Below, piece by piece: positions 59,346-64,000 of a stretch of 64,000 nt of DNA. How positions within the stretch are numbered: the stretch's first letter is position 1; the number at the start of each line of letters is the position of its first letter. The stretch comes from Hyaloscypha bicolor E. Taxonomy: Eukaryota > Ascomycota > Leotiomycetes > Helotiales > Hyaloscyphaceae. A program made the position numbers and the translations under genes. The stretch is from positions 558,001 to 622,000 of the forward strand of contig NW_020194677.1 of assembly GCF_002865645.1 (NCBI RefSeq). Reading direction: 5' to 3'. The notes below the pieces were generated by a model, which saw only the letters and a program-made list of their open reading frames with translations, was not told where the DNA came from and did no database searches.

Positions 59346-62300
59346 TTTGTTATTATTAAAGAAATTATAAAGATATTATTAGTATAATAGTTATAGTTTA
59401 TAGAGTTAAAGGTTCTCAAGGTTACAAGAATTTCTTTTAAGCGCTTTCTAAAATAAAAAGTAAATTAGAACAGACTTGAATTATATAAAGATATTATATA
59501 TATTCGAGTTTTTCTTTCTTTCTAGTAAGAAAATAAAGCTGAAATAGTAGTATATATAATAGGGAAAATAGATATAATAATTAAATATATTTAAGGTAAT
59601 ATAATTATAAATTGGAAATAATTATAGAAAGTAAAATATAAAGTTAGGCTTCTATTATAGAAAAGAATACAAATATATATATTTAAGGAAATATAATCTA
59701 GGAAATAATTAAGGCAGATTAAACTAAATAATAATAATAGAGAAATAAGAAGGTAATATAATAGAAATATAAATATAGTAATAATATCTGAAGTATTAGA
59801 ATATAGAAGAAAATAATAAAAATTTCATAATATAAATATATCCCAACTTTCTATTTATTTAAAGACATTTCTATTAACTCAAAGAATAATATAAAAGAAG
59901 GGAAATAATATAGGAAATATATAAAAGATAAGATATATAAGTATACTAAAGATATTAGGAAAATATAAAGTAAATATTAATAGAAAAGAAATTAGAATAA
60001 TAGAATTAAGAAATAATTTAGAATAAGATATTACTTCTTCCGAAACTAATCTATATTTATTTAGTACTTATTAAAGTCGACTTTATATAATATAAAACTA
60101 TTTAGTTAGTTAGAACTTTAAAGTAATATCTATATTTATAAAAGTAATATTAAAGGTATTAGAATATATAAAAAAAAGAACTATAAGATAGTATAAATAG
60201 GGTTTATAGTACCGTTATTAAGTTTGAAATAGTTAATATTAAAGTTAATATAGAATATAGAAAGATTAAATATTCTGAATTAGTATTAAGAATATAGTAT
60301 TAAAGATATCTTCTTAATTACTCAGATAATATTTAATAATAGAAAATAGATTAATAGTAAGAAATAGCGAATTATACTAGCTTTTTAAAGAAGTAATTAA
60401 TTTCTAATAACGAAATAGTATTATAGTTAGAGAATGGGTTCTATATAGAAGAAGTTTTCTTATATAGAAATAGAAATATATAATATACTAACTAAGCCTT
60501 AATATTAGTTTTAAGCGCAACTATAATTATATTAAAGAAGAAGTGGGTTTTCTAGTATAAAGTAAACTTTAAATAGGCAGATCTAGTTTATTTAATATCT
60601 AATAGATTCCTAGAATTATATTTTATTAAATACTTTCAGAAATAACTATTAAGTTTAATAAGGTTTTCCTTTTCTCTTATAGGGCTTCTAATTTAGCTAT
60701 TTCATTTATATATAATTCCTAATTAGGAAGTTTATTTAAATATTATAAGGAAACTTGTAATAGTAATTTAAGTTAAAGTCGAGATCTATAAATATTATAG
60801 TCAAGCTTTAGACCGGTATAAGCTATAAGAATAGCTAGATAAAAGGGCAAGTAAAGCTTTTAAAAGATTTCTAGTTTAGTAAGATATATATAAAAGGCTC
60901 TCTTTCTTTTTTTCTTCTCTCTCTATCTCTAAATATAGGTACTATCTATTACTATAATTCGGAATTAAAAGTCTATAAGATAATCTCTTAACTCTCTATT
61001 TAATTTTATACTAAAAGGGATACTTTATATTTAATTCCCAAAATCTAGTAATAAAATCTCATATATTAAGAATACTATCTAGTAGTAATAATTAGATAAT
61101 AGTAAGAAATAAATAATAATAAAGCTTGTCTAATTTCTAGAATAATAGTCTAATAATAATATTCTCTAAAGATTATAAATAATAGTCAAAAAGAAAATTT
61201 AAAAGTTATATAAGAAATTAAAGGTAATAAGCTTTATTTCAGGTTAAAAAAAGCCCCTATTATTAGATACTTCTTTCTAGTTCTCTATAAAGAAAACGTA
61301 TTTTACTTTCTCTAATTCCGGTAACTCTAAAATATATATAATAATACTAGTAGCTTTCTTAATTTCCTAAATATTATTTTATTTATAGTATTCTATAATT
61401 ACTTCTCTTTCTAGTTCTATATTTATTTTAAAATATTTATTTGCAGATATATACTTATTATTAACTTTATTTTTAGGGAAATACCAGAATTTATTTCTTT
61501 TAATAAATTACTTAAGTCGATTTCTAGTATATATTCTTTAAAATATAGTATTATTAAGTTCTTCTAGTATATAGTACTCTTTTAATTAATTTATATACCT
61601 TACTTTATATAGGCTAAGCTAGTAATATAGTAGCTTTATATTTCTTAACTTATCTTAATTTATTAATTTAATATTATATATAAGAACTAGATTCTTTTCG
61701 GAAATAGGCTTTAAATAAATCTGGTAAATAATATTAAATTACTTCTTTCTTTCTCGGTATCTTCTATTTTTCTTTATTCTGGCCTCTTTAATATCTTTAT
61801 CTCTTATCTATATTTGCTTTATATATATTTCCAGAAGCGTTTCTCTATTATAAACTTTATTTTATTCAAATATTCTCTAGATTAAAAAGCGTATTTCTAT
61901 AAGTAATATAGCTTCTCTATTATAAATTATATAAAAAGAGGTAAATCTAGTTAGTTTATATATAATAACTTAATTAGTAAATAGAATATATAATAATAAA
62001 TCTATCTAAAGCTTCTTTTTACCTATTATAAATATAATAAATATCTAAATAATCGGTTAATATCTTTTTTTAATTATACTATTTCCTTTGGAATTATAGG
62101 CTAAAATAATAATTCTATTAATTTCTAGCTTATTAAATTCTTAAATTACTACTTCTTTAAATTCTAATTCGCTATTTATCTTAAGCTAGCTAAATAAATT
62201 ATACCTGTAAATAATTTCTTCCCAAATAAACTTAGTAATCTTTTTACTAGTTAGATTCTTTAAAAGTCTAGCTTTAACTTATTCTAAGAAATTATCTCTA

Positions 62301-62840
62301 GTAATAACTAATAAGTTATATTTTTTATAGTCTAGTAATTTAATTATATTAATTTCAAGGTAATAGAAAAGAGGTATAGCTTTTATTAGATATAGAGCTT
62401 CTTTTTATCTTCTTTTATTCTTATACTAATAGATCTTATAAGTATTAATATACTTCCGTATATAGTTATAATAACCTTTCTAGTAATAGTAGCTAGCTAC
62501 TAAATAAAAAGTACTTTCTCTTCCAGTATATCTAATCTTATTATATAGCTCTTTACTAATAATTTCCCTTTATTCTTAATTATTAATAATAAGTTAAGGC
62601 GGATATATTTTAGATATAATTCTCTATAGTAATTAATCTCTTATATTATAATTTAAAGCTTCTCTACTTAACTTTCGAAACTTGGCCCTAGGTATTTCTT
62701 CTAGTCTAGAGAGTATTATAAGGTATTATATAATATTTTAGTATTATTCGAAATAGCTATTATCTAAAAAATCTAGTAAAATAGTTAGGTTATTAAGTAA
62801 AGTATAAGAGTTAGTATTATTATTTACTATTTTACTAGCA

Positions 62841-62876
62841 GTTATATATAAAAGGCCATGGCCTTTATTATATAAT
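62841..62876. repeat. Palindromic motif copy inside giant copy 4 pol
   Basis: GTTATATATAAAAGGCC then ATGGCCTTTATTATATAAT. This is the same location in pol as 30,614-30,649 in copy 3. Confidence 0.7.
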
Positions 62877-64000
62877 TTCCGGATTTTATTATTTTTTAAT
62901 ATTACTAATTTGCTTTTAGATATAATAAAGCTTTAATTATTAATTTCTAGTAACTAAATACTACTATTTAAATATCTAATAAAGGTTTTAGAAATCTAAT
63001 TCCTTAAAATAATATTATATAACTAAATTAAAACTGCTTCCTTTATCCGAATTTTCTGCCTAATAGGCACTATTTTAATAGTATTAAGCTCTATTACTAA
63101 CTATTTATTAATATTCTTATTATCTTTAGTATTACCTTCTTACTATAGATATCTTAATAACCCGTTAGTAGTAGTATACTTGGTTTCCTTAATATACTTA
63201 ACTTTAAAGTCAAATAACTAAATTTATACTAGCTAGTAAGTAATTAGAGCTCCAGAAAGATCTATAGCTGCTTTACTTAATTATATAACAAGTGTATTAG
63301 TATCTAGTTTAAGAATAAAGTAAACTCTATATAGCCAGAATTATACTTTCTATAAATATTTTACTAGCCCTTAATATTCTCTTTTAGTAGTATTATATCT
63401 CTACTTAGTATTATTCCAGATTTCAGACTTATATTATATAACTCTCTTTTTTCCTCTATTATTATATTAATTAAAAGTTCCGCTCTATTTATTTAGGCTA
63501 GTATCTACTATTAATATAATTATTCCCTAATCTTCTAATAAATTATAATATAACTTATAAAGTATTAAAATAGTAATAAGCTTTTCCTAAAAGGTTTATA
63601 TAGCTTACTTTTATTTACTATTCTAGTTTCACGTTATATTCTTTCTTATTAAGTAGTAAATGGATTTAGTAATAATTATAAAGCCTTTAATTCAAATATA
63701 GTAATAAATAATAATTCTAATAAATGCCTTACCTTTAGTTATACTATTATAATACTTCTATTTTAAGATCTTAGTAACTCCTAAATTTAAAGGACTTCTT
63801 TTAAATACTCTATAAATAAATCTAATAATAACTATTCTATTATAATAGAACTATAATTTTTCTTTAATACTAGCTCTAGCTTATTTGACTTTATCTAAGG
63901 TTATATTCAAGTTTTAAAAGTATTCGAATATAAAACACCAAATTTCAGATAAAATAAGCTACCTATTATAGTCTATATAAAGTTCTTTAACTCTAATATT

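Larger units (their letters stand above)
56297..64000 (-). mobile_element. Giant LTR retrotransposon copy 4, reverse, cut by the window end
   Basis: From right to left on the minus strand: RNase H region (LDTNTLVIQLSKAA-like block near 63,300-63,190), palindrome (62,841-62,876), integrase (about 62,640-61,700; VITRDNF, LEINRIIILAYNS, YNREAILLIEIRFL), a 1.9-2 kb spacer, ORF2 (59,345 to about 56,610) and the 3' LTR (56,297-56,597). Its sequence and order match copy 3, and it is somewhat less RIPped: ORF2 keeps an 89-codon open stretch at 57,852-58,121. It is inserted in the RT of gypsy-B. The 5' LTR lies outside the window. Confidence 0.85.

Noticed and set aside
1..64000. Very low GC considered as mitochondrial, plasmid or centromeric DNA
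   Set aside because: RIP-type substitutions, nuclear introns and LTR elements fit nuclear RIPped DNA. A centromeric position cannot be tested from this window.

Overview
The window looks like part of a filamentous ascomycete (Pezizomycotina) genome with strong repeat-induced point mutation (RIP). Most of the 64 kb is extremely AT-rich. In the translated remains, TAA or TAG often stands where a Gln or Trp codon is expected, His and Cys are often replaced by Tyr, and Asp and Gly by Asn and Ser or Lys. This is the footprint of C:G to T:A change. Short introns with GT/AG ends and CTAAC/CTGAC-like branch sites, a HET-domain gene and an ankyrin-kinase gene agree with a filamentous fungus. I saw no tRNA, rRNA or CRISPR array.

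Layout. 1-1,395: 3' end of a giant LTR retrotransposon (copy 1), followed by decayed sequence. About 2,300-7,300: a GC-normal island with one apparently intact nine-exon gene (3,235-7,152, 1,108 aa). It joins a 1-Cys-peroxiredoxin-like domain without its peroxidatic Cys, a large uncharacterised region and a C-terminal CBM21 domain. 7,300-8,970: AT-rich. 8,971-11,127: giant-element copy 2, reverse and truncated. About 11,128-21,300: a hAT DNA transposon split by a complete 6,673-bp Ty3/gypsy element (gypsy-A, 12,153-18,825, target duplication AAGAA). About 21,300-23,600: second island with a truncated HET pseudogene and the 3' end of an ankyrin gene. 23,601-37,229: a complete 13.6-kb LTR retrotransposon (giant copy 3) with gag, pol and a second roughly 900-codon ORF, itself carrying a young solo gypsy-A LTR. 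37,230-39,607: the 5' part of the kinase-ankyrin gene, whose 3' part lies at 23,230-23,595. 39,608-40,751: non-coding spacer with a foldback element. 40,752-43,402: gypsy-A fragment whose LTR carries a 15-bp minisatellite. 43,403-51,996: AT-rich sequence with a chromodomain gypsy element (gypsy-C). 51,997-64,000: a nest in which a gypsy-A fragment is cut by gypsy-B, and gypsy-B is cut by giant copy 4, which runs off the right edge.

How it fits together. This is a gene-poor transposon graveyard around two small gene islands. The history can be read from junctions: target duplications are visible for gypsy-A, giant copy 3 and the solo LTR, and removing giant copy 3 restores the ankyrin reading frame. 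The adjacent HET and kinase-ankyrin pseudogenes suggest a decayed allorecognition or immunity-type locus. The most novel items are the three-part chimeric gene, the unknown second ORF of the giant element, and a palindromic motif found in several unrelated contexts.

Limits. All calls come from reading by eye, without database search. Element edges are exact only where LTR ends and target duplications were matched by hand. Inner domain edges are approximate.
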